A DNA stretch of 64,000 nucleotides from Halomonas getboli (GTDB lineage Bacteria; Pseudomonadota; Gammaproteobacteria; Pseudomonadales; Halomonadaceae), in assembly GCF_023094245.1 (NCBI RefSeq), contig NZ_JALMEW010000001.1, positions 389,397 through 453,396 on the forward strand, read 5' to 3'. Below are positions 17,619 through 26,327 of this stretch, piece by piece (position 1 is the first letter of the stretch; every line of letters begins with the position of its first letter). A program made the translations under genes and the position numbers. The notes under the pieces are model-generated. The model saw only the letters and a program-made list of their open reading frames with translations, did not search any database and had not been told where the DNA came from.

Positions 17619-19137
17619 CCCCTGGCCGCTTCTCATCACCCTGGCCTACGTGGCCATTGCCATGGTCATCGGCCTGCGCGCCCGGGGCGGGCGACGCATG
17701 AACAGCCTCGAGGAGTGGGGCGTGGCCGGGCGCAGCATGGGCCCGGTGACGCTGTACCTGCTGATCGCCGCCGGCAGCGTCAGCGCCTACACCTTCATGG
17801 GCGCGCCGGGCTGGGCCTATGCCAAGGGCGTGCCGGTGTTCTACGTCGCCGTCTATCTGGCCTACCTGGCGCTGGTGGCCTGGTACTTCGGGCCCAAGGT
17901 CTGGCAGTTCGGCGAGCGCTTCGGCCATGTCACCCAGGCCAGCGCCATCGCCGACCGCTACCAGAGCCCGCTGCTGGGGGCGCTGGCGGCGCTGGTGATG
18001 TCGATCGGCTCGATCGCCTACGCGGTGCTGCAGACCATCGGCTCGGCCTACATCCTCAACGTGATGAGCGGCGGGGCGATTCCGGTGTGGCTGGCGGTGC
18101 CGCTGGTGCTGGCCTGCATCGCCGTCTACCTGTTCGTCAGCGGCCAGCGCGCCATCGGCCGCACCAACGCCTTCCAGGGCGTGCTGATGCTGGCGGTGGC
18201 CTGGGCGGTGGGGCTGTGGGCCCTGCACAGCGCCACCGGCGGGCTCGACGTCGGCGCGCTGTTCTCGCGCCTGCTGGCCGAGCACGGCGACTTCCTGACC
18301 CTGCCCGGCGGTGGCGGCGACATGAGTTTCAGCTTCTGGACCACCTCGATCATCGTCTCGATGTTCTCCTTCATGCCGCCGGTGTGGACCCAGTGGATGA
18401 GCGCCTCGTCGGCGCGCACCATCCGCCGCAGCGCCACCTGGCTGCCGACCTACTACGTGGTGATCCTGCCGATGGTGGTGGTGGGCTTCATCGGCATCTT
18501 CGCGCTGCCCGACCTGGCGCGCAGCGACACCGTGGTGCTCGAATATGCCATGCAGTTCCTGCCGGTGTGGCTGGTGGGGCTGCTCGGCGCCGGCACCCTG
18601 GCGGCGTCGATGTCCTCCAGCGAGCCGTTCATCCACTCGGTGGCGCTGTCCTGGAGCAAGGACGTGGCGCAGCCGCTGCTGGGGCTGTCCGAGGCGTTCA
18701 CCGGCAAGCTGGCGCGCTGGATGATTCTGCCGCTGATGGCGCTGGTGATCGCGCCGCTGGCGATCGCCGAGCCCGGCAGCCTGGTGATGATCCTGCTGGT
18801 GGGGCTGGGCTTCGCCACCCAGGTGCTGCCGGCCTTCATCGGCATGTTCCTGTGGCCGCGGGCCTCGAAGTGGGGCGTGATGGCGGGCATCGTCAGCGGC
18901 TTCCTGGTGACCGTGGCCTTCACCACCCTGTGGAAGCACCCGCTGGGCATCCACGCCGGCTTCTGGGGGCTGATGCTCAACCTGCCGGTGTTCGTGGCGG
19001 TGTCGCTGGCGACCCGACCGGCCCCGGCCGAGGTGGTGGAGCGTTTCTTCCGCATCGCCGCGCCGAACGGCCTGACCCGGCTGGGCGGCGCGGAGAAGGG
19101 GCGTGCCGTCGAAGCCAGTGTTCTCGGCCGTGAGTGA
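17611..19137 (+). CDS. sodium:solute symporter (SSS family)
   Basis: A 508-residue inner-membrane protein with about thirteen helices of the SSS/LeuT fold. Family features include NSLEEWGVAGRSMGPVTLYL near the start (the conserved region before TM2), YTFMGAPGWAYAKG, and the sodium-site region AGTLAASMSSSEPFIHSVAL in TM8-9. AGGAGA sits inside the preceding small gene. Substrate unknown; the upstream amidase suggests an amide or the product of its cleavage, but this is inference only. A terminator follows 88 bp downstream. Confidence 0.9.
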   Translation: MTSPWPLLITLAYVAIAMVIGLRARGGRRMNSLEEWGVAGRSMGPVTLYLLIAAGSVSAYTFMGAPGWAYAKGVPVFYVAVYLAYLALVAWYFGPKVWQFGERFGHVTQASAIADRYQSPLLGALAALVMSIGSIAYAVLQTIGSAYILNVMSGGAIPVWLAVPLVLACIAVYLFVSGQRAIGRTNAFQGVLMLAVAWAVGLWALHSATGGLDVGALFSRLLAEHGDFLTLPGGGGDMSFSFWTTSIIVSMFSFMPPVWTQWMSASSARTIRRSATWLPTYYVVILPMVVVGFIGIFALPDLARSDTVVLEYAMQFLPVWLVGLLGAGTLAASMSSSEPFIHSVALSWSKDVAQPLLGLSEAFTGKLARWMILPLMALVIAPLAIAEPGSLVMILLVGLGFATQVLPAFIGMFLWPRASKWGVMAGIVSGFLVTVAFTTLWKHPLGIHAGFWGLMLNLPVFVAVSLATRPAPAEVVERFFRIAAPNGLTRLGGAEKGRAVEASVLGRE

Positions 19138-19225
19138 CCCAGCGGCCGTGGACAGGGCCGAGGGCAACCGACGCCCGGCCCCACGCACTTGCCACTCCCT
19201 AATCACCACTCTGCCATCCCCCAGT

Positions 19226-19264
19226 CCCCGAGCCCCTGATGACATCAGGTGTTCGGGGCTTTTG
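19226..19264 (+). terminator. rho-independent terminator after the symporter gene
   Basis: An interrupted stem (CCCCGA and CCTGATG paired with CATCAGG and TCGGGG) is followed by CTTTT. It separates the symporter operon from the hydrolase gene. Confidence 0.75.
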
Positions 19265-19314
19265 GTATGCTGTCGCTATTCATCATGTTAACGCCTGCTA
19301 CATAAGGAATTCTC

Positions 19315-20172
19315 ATGCCCCAGGTCGAGCATCGCGGCGTCACCATCGCCTTCGAGGAGCACGGTGGCGAGCATGGCCGCGAGGGGGGCGGCGAGCAGAG
19401 TCAGCGCCTGCCCATCGTGCTCGGGCACAGCTTCCTGTGCTCCGGCGAGATGTGGCGCGAGCAGCTGCCCGCCCTGGCCGGCGACTATCGGGTCGTCAAC
19501 GTCGACTTCCGCGGCCACGGCCGCTCGAGCCAGCTCGACGAACCGTTCACGCTCTACGACGCCGTGGCCGATGTGATCGCGGTGCTGGATGAGCTCGGCA
19601 TCCAGCAAGCCGTATGGTGCGGGCTCTCCATCGGCGGCATGGTGGCGCTGCGCGCCGCGCTGGAACACCCCGAGCGGGTGGCCGGGCTGATCCTGTTCGA
19701 CACCGACGCGGGACCGGAGACCCTCGCCCATAAACTCAAGTACCGCGCCATGGGCGCCTGCGCCCGCCGCTTCGGCCTTCGCCCGCTGTTGCCCTCGGTG
19801 GCGCGGCTGATGTTCGCCGCCACCACCCGACGCGAGAATCCCGCTCTGGTGGATGAGTGGAAGCAGCGCTTCGCCGACATCCACGTGCCCTCGGCGCTGC
19901 TGGGCCTCGACGCCTTGATCAAGCGCGACTCGCTGCTCGAACGCCTGGCCGAGATCGAGGTGCCGTCGCTGGTCATCGTGGGCGAGGAAGACCGCTCGCT
20001 GCCGGTGCCGTTCTCGCAGCGAATTCACGAGCGGCTGCCTGGCTCGAGCCTCGAGATCATCCCCGGCGCCGGCCACCTCTCGGCGCTGGAGCAGCCGGCA
20101 CGAGTCAACGAGGTCATTCGCGAGTTCCTGGCGGCTCAAGCGACCTCAGCCGATGATGGGCGTGATGCCTGA
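19315..20172 (+). CDS. alpha/beta-hydrolase
   Basis: A 285-residue alpha/beta-hydrolase fold enzyme. The oxyanion region is LGHSFLCSGEMW, the nucleophile elbow GLSIGGMVAL carries the serine, the acid is probably in VGEEDRSLPV and the histidine in IPGAGHLSALEQP. The sequence resembles 3-oxoadipate enol-lactonase and haloperoxidase-like hydrolases, but no aromatic pathway genes are adjacent. AAGGAA precedes the ATG. A long Gly/Glu-rich insertion near residues 17-28 is unusual. Confidence 0.88.
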   Translation: MPQVEHRGVTIAFEEHGGEHGREGGGEQSQRLPIVLGHSFLCSGEMWREQLPALAGDYRVVNVDFRGHGRSSQLDEPFTLYDAVADVIAVLDELGIQQAVWCGLSIGGMVALRAALEHPERVAGLILFDTDAGPETLAHKLKYRAMGACARRFGLRPLLPSVARLMFAATTRRENPALVDEWKQRFADIHVPSALLGLDALIKRDSLLERLAEIEVPSLVIVGEEDRSLPVPFSQRIHERLPGSSLEIIPGAGHLSALEQPARVNEVIREFLAAQATSADDGRDA

Positions 20173-20213
20173 TCGGTCTCCCATCATGCCTCGCGTTTTC
20201 GACAGCAGCGGTG

Positions 20214-20264
20214 GGCCAGCGTCGGCCACTCAGCATTCGATGGTGAGGCTGGCCGGCGCTGGCC
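20214..20264. terminator. long GC-rich inverted repeat after the hydrolase gene
   Basis: Fourteen-base arms (GGCCAGCGTCGGCC and GGCCGGCGCTGGCC, one mismatch) surround a 23-base loop between the hydrolase gene and a small reading frame. No T-run follows; it may be a terminator, an attenuator or a protein site. Confidence 0.4.
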
Positions 20265-20299
20265 TATGATGCAGACAGGCCCCTCTCCGGAACACGACC

Positions 20300-20467
20300 A
20301 TGATCCTTGGCATCGTTCTCTGCGTTGCCTTTCTCTTCGCCCAGTTGGCGGTACTGCACTATATCGACCGTCGCCTCGCCGATGACTCCAGCGATACCCC
20401 CGAGGCGACGGCTGTGCCGCCTATCCCCCAACGAGCCGAGGAAGGGGCGCCGGACGCTGGCGCTTGA
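20300..20467 (+). CDS. small single-helix membrane protein
   Basis: A 55-codon frame encoding one N-terminal hydrophobic helix (MILGIVLCVAFLFAQLAVLH) followed by a charged, Pro/Glu/Ala-rich cytoplasmic tail. The clean start-to-stop layout with a plausible helix makes it a candidate small membrane protein, but the ribosome site is weak and no family is recognised. It is convergent with the CaCA antiporter gene. Confidence 0.4.
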   Translation: MILGIVLCVAFLFAQLAVLHYIDRRLADDSSDTPEATAVPPIPQRAEEGAPDAGA

Positions 20468-20516
20468 TCGCCCCTCGTCCTGAGGCAGCGCCACCGATCG
20501 CGAGCGAACCCTGGGA

Positions 20517-21587
20517 TCAGCGAAGCCTGCCGGAGCGCCGCTTCTGCTCTTGCAGGCTGAGCACCGCCAGTGTCAGGACCGTTAGCGGAAGAGCGAAGTA
20601 CAGCATGACCCCGGTGAATCCGGCCAGTGCATCATGCTGAGTCGCCGCCAGGATCAGGTAGAGGGTATAGGCGATGTAGTAGCCCAGCAGCAGGGCACCT
20701 TCCCATCGTTCGATGGAGCCGCCCGTGAAACAGATCGGCAGACAGGCCGCCGCGACGGCCAGCATCACGGGGATATCGAAGCTGATCATGGCGGGCGTCA
20801 CCATAAGGCCTGACGGCGCCAGCAGGCTGCTAAGTCCCAGCACGCCGAGAATGTTGAACACATTGCTGCCGACCACGTTGCCCACGGCGATATCTCGCTC
20901 GCCGCGCAGGGCCGCGATCAGCGAGGTCATGACCTCGGGCAGGGACGTGCCCGCCGCGATGATGGTCAGGCCGATCACTTGCTCGCTGATCCCAAGGAAG
21001 CTGGCAAAGGTCACCGCTCCCTCCACTAGCCATCGCGAGCCCAGCACCAGCAGGACCAGCCCTGCCGCCACCAGCAGCAGGTTGACCCCCCAGGCATCGC
21101 GGGCAGCAGGCATGGCGTCGCTCCCGGCGCTGGCCTCGGCCCGAGATCGAGCACTCTGGTACAGCAGAAAGGCGAGGTAGGCAACGAGGCCTGCCGCCAG
21201 CAGGACTCCATCCAGGCGACTCAGCTGTCCATCCAGTACGAGCAGCAACAGGGCTGCCGAGAGGGCGACCATCAAGGGGATATCGAAGCGAATCAACTTC
21301 TGGGCGACCACCAGCGGCGTCACCATGGCAGAGAGCCCGAGGATGAACAGGATGTTGAACAGGTTGCTGCCCACCACGTTACCCATGGCGATGCCCGCCT
21401 GGTCCGCGAACGCGGCCTTGATGCTGACCGCCAGCTCCGGCGAGCTGGTGCCGAACGCCACGACCGTCAGGCCGATGACCAGCGGCGAGATGCCGAGGCG
21501 TGCCGCCAGCCGTGACGCGCCGCGAACCAGCATTTCGGCACCGACCAGCAGGAAGCAGAGTCCCGCCAGGAACGTGATGTAGCTCAT
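20517..21587 (-). CDS. CaCA-family sodium/calcium antiporter (YrbG-like)
   Basis: A 356-residue inner-membrane antiporter made of two inverted halves. The alpha-1 repeat reads VVAFGTSSPELAVSIKAAF with GNVVGSNLFNI; the alpha-2 repeat reads AAGTSLPEVMTSLIAALRG with GNVVGSNVFNILG. The acidic residues in the two PE motifs bind the cation. Ten helices are expected. GGGGAGAAAGGG lies before the ATG. A truncated second copy of the 5' half lies 3 kb to the right, in the same orientation. Confidence 0.92.
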   Translation of the reverse strand: MSYITFLAGLCFLLVGAEMLVRGASRLAARLGISPLVIGLTVVAFGTSSPELAVSIKAAFADQAGIAMGNVVGSNLFNILFILGLSAMVTPLVVAQKLIRFDIPLMVALSAALLLLVLDGQLSRLDGVLLAAGLVAYLAFLLYQSARSRAEASAGSDAMPAARDAWGVNLLLVAAGLVLLVLGSRWLVEGAVTFASFLGISEQVIGLTIIAAGTSLPEVMTSLIAALRGERDIAVGNVVGSNVFNILGVLGLSSLLAPSGLMVTPAMISFDIPVMLAVAAACLPICFTGGSIERWEGALLLGYYIAYTLYLILAATQHDALAGFTGVMLYFALPLTVLTLAVLSLQEQKRRSGRLR

Positions 21588-21810
21588 CCCTTTCTCCCCA
21601 GTGGTTCAGTCACATGCATGATAAGCGATTCTGCCGCAAGCCACCGGCACGATGGCAATCGTCGGAGTGGGTGGCCAGCATGGGGCATGTTGGCCTGGGG
21701 CTATATCCGGCCGCGCCCCAAACGAGTTGACACACGACGGGGAGAAGCGAAGGATGAATTCATGACGTTTCGGGCCCTGTGCCCCGCTGTCCTTCGGGAG
21801 CCCCTACTGT

Positions 21811-22776
21811 ATGCGCGTTTTTGCCAATCCAGTCGGTTCCGGGTCTCTCTGGTTCGATAACCTCACCACCGCCGATGGCACTCCCGTTGCTTACGACCCG
21901 CAGGCGCGGGCCTTCCTGCCGATGCCGCCCTTCTGCGCCAACCGGGACGTCATCGGTTGCAATTGGATGGCGCCTGCGCAGGGGGCCTTCTGCCGCTCCT
22001 GCGCCATGACGGCGCTGGCCCCCGACCCCGCCATACCCGGCGCCATCCCCAACTGGTCGCAGACCGAAGCCGCCAAGCGCTGGGCGCTCGACAATCTTGG
22101 CCGCTGGCATTGGTTCCGGCCGGAGGATCCGGGCGCGCGCCCCGTCTTTCACCTGCTCGCCGAAGGCCTGACGCCCGTGTTGATGGGGCATGTCGAGGGT
22201 GTGGTGACGATCAGCGTCGCCGAGGCGGACCCGGTCCTGCGCGCCACTCGCCGCCAAGCACTGGACGAGCCCTACCGCACCATGATCGGCCATATGCGCC
22301 ACGAGATCGCCCATATGCTCTGGTGGCGGCTCAGCCTTCGAGGCGATTTCCTCGACGCCTTCCGCGCCATGTTTGGCGACGAACGCGCGGATTATCCCAC
22401 GGCTCTCCAGCGCCACTACCATGAGGGGCCTCCGCCCGATTGGCGGCAGCGCTTCCTGACCACCTACGCTTCCTCGCATCCGCATGAGGACTGGGCCGAA
22501 ACCGCTGCACATCTGTTGCACCTGACCGATATTGCCGACAGCTTCGTCGCGGCGGGCCTGTCCTCGCCTGAGCTGCCGAACCCGGGCTGGGACCCGTATT
22601 CGGAAGTGGATGCCGAGCGCCTGATCCATATGGCGGCCGCCCTCACGGTGAGGGTCAATCACGTCAACCGCTCCATGGGATTGTCGGACCTCTACCCCTT
22701 CGTGCTATCTGACGCCGCGCGCCGTAAGCTCGCCTTCGTGCATGACTGGCTGCGTCGGGGCGCGCAGGGGCGTTGA
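21811..22776 (+). CDS. putative zinc-binding metallopeptidase (COG4307 type)
   Basis: A 321-residue protein. The N terminus has a zinc-ribbon-like set (CANRDVIGCNW and FCRSCAMTA), and the centre has the metalloprotease helix MIGHMRHEIAHMLWW with HEIAH as the HExxH motif; downstream HEDWAETAAHLLHL may supply the third ligand. This layout matches the putative zinc peptidases of COG4307 (Peptidase_Mx-like). Substrates are unknown. Codon use is slightly different from the neighbours. A decayed internal fragment of a paralogue containing HEIVH lies ~2.7 kb downstream. Confidence 0.8.
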   Translation: MRVFANPVGSGSLWFDNLTTADGTPVAYDPQARAFLPMPPFCANRDVIGCNWMAPAQGAFCRSCAMTALAPDPAIPGAIPNWSQTEAAKRWALDNLGRWHWFRPEDPGARPVFHLLAEGLTPVLMGHVEGVVTISVAEADPVLRATRRQALDEPYRTMIGHMRHEIAHMLWWRLSLRGDFLDAFRAMFGDERADYPTALQRHYHEGPPPDWRQRFLTTYASSHPHEDWAETAAHLLHLTDIADSFVAAGLSSPELPNPGWDPYSEVDAERLIHMAAALTVRVNHVNRSMGLSDLYPFVLSDAARRKLAFVHDWLRRGAQGR

Positions 22777-22980
22777 CGTGCTGGGTAGCGTGGGCGTCGC
22801 CGTCGTCCAATGATGCCGGAACCGTGCGAGTGAAGGCGGCATGATGATGCAGCCCCCGCAAGCTTGGAAATACGCATGGAGGCCGCCAGCAGAAGGAACT
22901 CACCTGAGCGGCTGGATGCCGCGCCTGAACGCCGTGGACATCTCCCGACCTCAGGCCGGGGAAGGGGCAATGAGACACCT

Positions 22981-24273
22981 ATGACGACCGCGACCTGGTT
23001 CATACTGATTGGAACGCTGCTGCTGGTAGTGGGCTTTACCTTCTCCTATTTCAAGAAAGTGCCCGCGACCTCTGCCATTCTGTATCTGGTGATCGGCCTG
23101 ATCTTCGGGCCGATGGGCTTTGAGCTGTTTCACTACAATCCATTGGAAGAATCGGCGTTACTGGAGTTTCTGACCGAGATAGCCGTACTGATTTCACTGT
23201 ATTGCGCCGGCGTAAAAATGCCGGCACCGGTGACCATGAAGCGCTGGCGAAATCCCCTGCAGTTGGCGATCGTCTCGATGGCGATTACCGTCGGGCTGGT
23301 GGCGCTGTTCGGCTATTATTGGCTCGCTTTGCCTCTTGGGGCTGCCGTATTGCTGGGTGCCGTCGTCGCACCGACCGATCCAGTGCTGGCGACCGAAGTT
23401 CAGGTGCGCTATGCCGGTGATCCTGACCATCTACGTTTCGCACTGACCTGCGAGGCCGGAATGAATGACGGCAGCGCCTTCCCGTTCGTGATGCTCGGAT
23501 TGGGCTTGCTGGGGCTGCACGATCTTGGCGATGCCGGTTGGCGGTGGTTGGTAGTGGATGTGTTCTGGGCCAGCGGTGCCGGCATCGGCATCGGCATTCT
23601 GGCAGGTTCTGGCGTGGGTTGGCTGGTCAGCAAGATCCGCACGACCTTTTGGGATACCGCCTTCCTGGAAAGCTTTCTCGGCCTGGGGCTGATAGCACTC
23701 GCCTATGGCGTCAGCCTGCTAGTGGATGCCTGGGGCTTTTTGGCCGTGTTCAGTGCCGCGGTGGCGCTGCGCCATACCGAACTGAAATTGGCCGGCTTGA
23801 AGCAAGAGTACTCGAAGCGTATCGAGACTCGCCCGGACGACGAGCCGAAGACCAGAGTGTACGTGCACGTGAGCGAAAGCTCCTTGGCCTTCAATGAACA
23901 TCTCGAGCGGCTGGCAGAAATCGTGCTGGTGTTACTGATCGGCGGTTCGCTGTTCTGGGACTCATGGAGTTGGCGAGCCGTGGGTTTCGCGGCGTTTCTG
24001 TTTTTTGTCGCCCGCCCCGTCAGCGTGCACCTTGGCCTGCTCGGCAGCAGGGCCCCCATGCGCATGCGCCACCTCGTGGGCTGGTTTGGCGTCCGTGGCA
24101 TTGGCTCGTTGTACTATCTCATGTATGCCATCCAACACGGGCTGCCAGAGGAGATAGCCCTGGAGTTGATACACTTGACCCTGGTGGTGGTGGCCTTGTC
24201 GATCGTGGTTCACGGGGTCAGCGTAAAGCCCACGATTGCCCGCTATTGGCGTGTGAGGAAGCCTCGGGAATAG
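22981..24273 (+). CDS. NhaP-type sodium:proton antiporter (CPA1)
   Basis: A 430-residue inner-membrane antiporter with about twelve helices. The CPA1 hallmarks are VVAPTDPVLATEVQ and the ion-binding CEAGMNDGSAFPFV (the ND motif of the unwound helix). It lacks a long C-terminal regulatory domain. The ATG chosen starts directly at the first helix; an upstream in-frame region is charged and unlikely to be translated. Its GC content and codon use are lower than those of most flanking genes. Likely role: Na+ or K+ extrusion and pH control, as expected in a halophile. Confidence 0.9.
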   Translation: MTTATWFILIGTLLLVVGFTFSYFKKVPATSAILYLVIGLIFGPMGFELFHYNPLEESALLEFLTEIAVLISLYCAGVKMPAPVTMKRWRNPLQLAIVSMAITVGLVALFGYYWLALPLGAAVLLGAVVAPTDPVLATEVQVRYAGDPDHLRFALTCEAGMNDGSAFPFVMLGLGLLGLHDLGDAGWRWLVVDVFWASGAGIGIGILAGSGVGWLVSKIRTTFWDTAFLESFLGLGLIALAYGVSLLVDAWGFLAVFSAAVALRHTELKLAGLKQEYSKRIETRPDDEPKTRVYVHVSESSLAFNEHLERLAEIVLVLLIGGSLFWDSWSWRAVGFAAFLFFVARPVSVHLGLLGSRAPMRMRHLVGWFGVRGIGSLYYLMYAIQHGLPEEIALELIHLTLVVVALSIVVHGVSVKPTIARYWRVRKPRE

Positions 24274-24305
24274 CGAGATAATCCCAGCTGCGGGTCTCTC
24301 CCCGG

Positions 24306-24420
24306 TCACTCTTCGTCACCTCGGCGCCGCCGCTCTCCGGAGAGGTTGTCGATGGGGGCCACGCCCATCAGGCGCAGCAGGGCATTGCGACAGGCCTTGA
24401 GGCCGGGGTAGAGGCGGTGG
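24306..24420 (-). pseudogene. 3' fragment of a second DUF393 gene
   Basis: Translated on the minus strand, this stretch encodes RLYPGLKACRNALLRLM and then APIDNL, matching the C terminus of the intact DUF393 protein 1.5 kb to the right (RLYPWLKACRNALLRLC, PPIDNLRR). The 5' part is missing. It joins directly to the CaCA fragment. Confidence 0.8.
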
Positions 24421-24874
24421 CCTCGGCGTGAGACCGTTTACTCTGGTAAAGCAGAAAGGCGAGGTAGGCAACGAGGCCCGCCGCCAGCAGGGCACCATCC
24501 AGGCGGCTAAGCTGCCCATCCAGCATAAGCAGCAACAGGGCTGCCGAGAGGGTGACCATCAAGGGAATATCGAAGCGAATCAACTGCTGAGCGGCCACCA
24601 GCGGCGTCACCATGGCCGAGAGCCCGAGGATGAACAGGATGTTGAACAGGTTGCTGCCCACCACGTTACCCATGGCGATGCCCGCCTGGTCCGCGAACGC
24701 GGCCTTGATGCTGACCGCCAGCTCAGGCGAGCTGGTGCCGAACGCCACTACCGTCAGGCCGATGACCAACGGCGAGATACCGAGATGTGCCGCCAGCCGT
24801 GACGCGCCGCGAACCAGTATTTCGGCACCGACCAGCAGGAAGCAGAGTCCCGCCAGGAACGTGATGTAGCTCAT
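24421..24874 (-). pseudogene. truncated copy of the CaCA antiporter gene (5' half)
   Basis: From its ATG the translation is nearly identical to the intact antiporter for ~150 residues (MSYITFLAGLCFLLVGAE, GTSSPELAVSIKAAF) and then runs into unrelated sequence at the DUF393 junction, ending at a stop at 24368. The second alpha repeat is absent, so the product could not transport. About 40 bp upstream of the start also match the intact copy. Confidence 0.88.
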
Positions 24875-24951
24875 CCCCTCCTCCCTAGTGGCTCAGTCAT
24901 CTGCAGGATAATCGACACTTGCAATAATCACTGTCGCGCTGCCAATCGCTG

Positions 24952-25087
24952 CCAAGCACTGGACGAGCCCTACCGCACCATGATCGGCCATATGCATCAT
25001 GAGATCGTACATATGCTCTGGTATCGGTTCAGCCCTCGAGACGATTTCCTCGATGTTTTCCGCGCCATTTTCGGCGACCATGGCCCT
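24952..25087 (+). pseudogene. internal fragment of a zinc metallopeptidase gene
   Basis: The translated segment MIGHMHHEIVHMLWYRFSPR followed by DDFLDVFRAIFGD matches the catalytic helix region of the intact peptidase upstream (MIGHMRHEIAHMLWWRLSLR). Both ends of the gene are missing. It sits just past the CaCA fragment in the same relative orientation as the intact pair, so the two were probably duplicated together and then partly deleted. Confidence 0.85.
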
Positions 25088-25194
25088 GTAGAGTCGATCT
25101 TGGACACGGTTCCTGGTGGGCAGGAAAACGACTCATGGCGAGAGAAGATACCAGTATGCTTCCCGCATCGACGATTTCGACACGGAGGTGGGCC

Positions 25195-25869
25195 ATGATT
25201 TCCCGTAGAGTAGTGATGCCGCTGACGCTGAGCATGGCGCTGATGTTGCCTGCCTTGGCGAGCGCCAATGAGGCCAGTGGCGTGCCGGCCGCGCCCGAGG
25301 AGGGAGGGCCGCGCAACTGGCAGGTGGTGGACGTGTCCGGCAGACTGAACCTGCGAGCCGGGCCATCCGTGTCGGCACAAGTCGTCGCCCGCCTCGAGGC
25401 CGGCACCCTGCTCGATAACCTGGGGTGCCGGGCCGCAGAAGCGCGCGCCTGGTGCGATGTCCAACCGCTCGGCGGCGGCCCGCGGGGCTATGTGGCCGCC
25501 GACTATCTGACGCCTGCCATGTCGCCGGACGGCAGCGCGGCGACCGGGCCCGACGACTCCGCACTGCGGGCCGGGCAGGGCGACTTCGATGCCACCGGCT
25601 CCGTGCCCTGTGCCATGACGCCCAGCCAGCCGATGTCGCGCTGCGAATTCGGCGTCGCGCGCAGCGGCGGTGGCTACGCCACCGTCGTCATCGCCAAGCC
25701 CGATGGCCGGAGCCGGACGGTGTACTTCCGACTGGGCCGGGCCATCGGCGCCGGCACCAGCGAGGCCGACCCCGGCGAGTTCCGAGCGAGCCACGCGGGT
25801 GACCTCCATACGATCCGCGTCGGCGACGAGCGCTACGAGATTCCCGACGCCGTGGTGCTGGGCGGCTGA
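25195..25869 (+). CDS. secreted protein with bacterial SH3-like domain
   Basis: A 224-residue protein with a clear signal peptide (RRVVMPLTLSMALMLPALASA). Residues ~40-105 form a bacterial SH3 (SH3b) domain: VSGRLNLRAGPSVSAQVVAR and RGYVAADYLTP are the typical strands. The C-terminal ~110 residues are an uncharacterised beta-rich domain containing two cysteines (VPCAMTPSQPMSRCEFG). SH3b domains usually bind peptidoglycan or proteins in the envelope. GGAGGT sets the start. It is convergent with the DUF393 gene. Confidence 0.82.
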   Translation: MISRRVVMPLTLSMALMLPALASANEASGVPAAPEEGGPRNWQVVDVSGRLNLRAGPSVSAQVVARLEAGTLLDNLGCRAAEARAWCDVQPLGGGPRGYVAADYLTPAMSPDGSAATGPDDSALRAGQGDFDATGSVPCAMTPSQPMSRCEFGVARSGGGYATVVIAKPDGRSRTVYFRLGRAIGAGTSEADPGEFRASHAGDLHTIRVGDERYEIPDAVVLGG

Positions 25870-25880
25870 GACGCGTCCGC

Positions 25881-26327
25881 TCAGCGGCGCAGATTGTCGA
25901 TGGGCGGAATGCGGCACAGGCGCAGCAGGGCGTTGCGGCAGGCCTTGAGCCAGGGGTAGAGGCGGGCGGCGCGCCGCGGGCTCGCGAACAGGCGGTACAT
26001 CAGCCGGTTGAACACGCCGCTGCGCGTGCCGAGCAGGGTGAGGCGATGCAGGGCCTCGCTGCCGTGATACCAGCGTTCGCCGATCTGCAGCGCGAAGCCC
26101 TGATCCAGGTCGATGCCCTGGTCGCTGAGCTCGTGGCGCGCCTCGCTCTCCCGGCGCCCGTCGATCAGCTCCAGCTCCCCGACGTCGCGGCGGATGCGCT
26201 GCCAGCGCACGTAGCGCCGGCACATCGGGCAGTCGCCGTCGTAGACCAGCCGCAGTCGGCGGTCTGGCGCCTCGTCGCGCTCGGGCCCGTCGTGGCCGGA
26301 TTCCTGATGGTCGTTCGATCCTGACAT
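25881..26327 (-). CDS. DUF393 (DCC family) thioredoxin-like protein
   Basis: A 148-residue protein with the DCC motif VYDGDCPMCRRYVRW (CxxC at residues 33 and 36) and a thioredoxin-like fold expected. Family members are called thiol-disulfide oxidoreductases but direct evidence is scarce. The charged ~20-residue lead before the motif is short enough to be cytoplasmic. GGGAG precedes the ATG. A fragment of a second copy lies at the left duplication scar. Confidence 0.85.
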   Translation of the reverse strand: MSGSNDHQESGHDGPERDEAPDRRLRLVYDGDCPMCRRYVRWQRIRRDVGELELIDGRRESEARHELSDQGIDLDQGFALQIGERWYHGSEALHRLTLLGTRSGVFNRLMYRLFASPRRAARLYPWLKACRNALLRLCRIPPIDNLRR

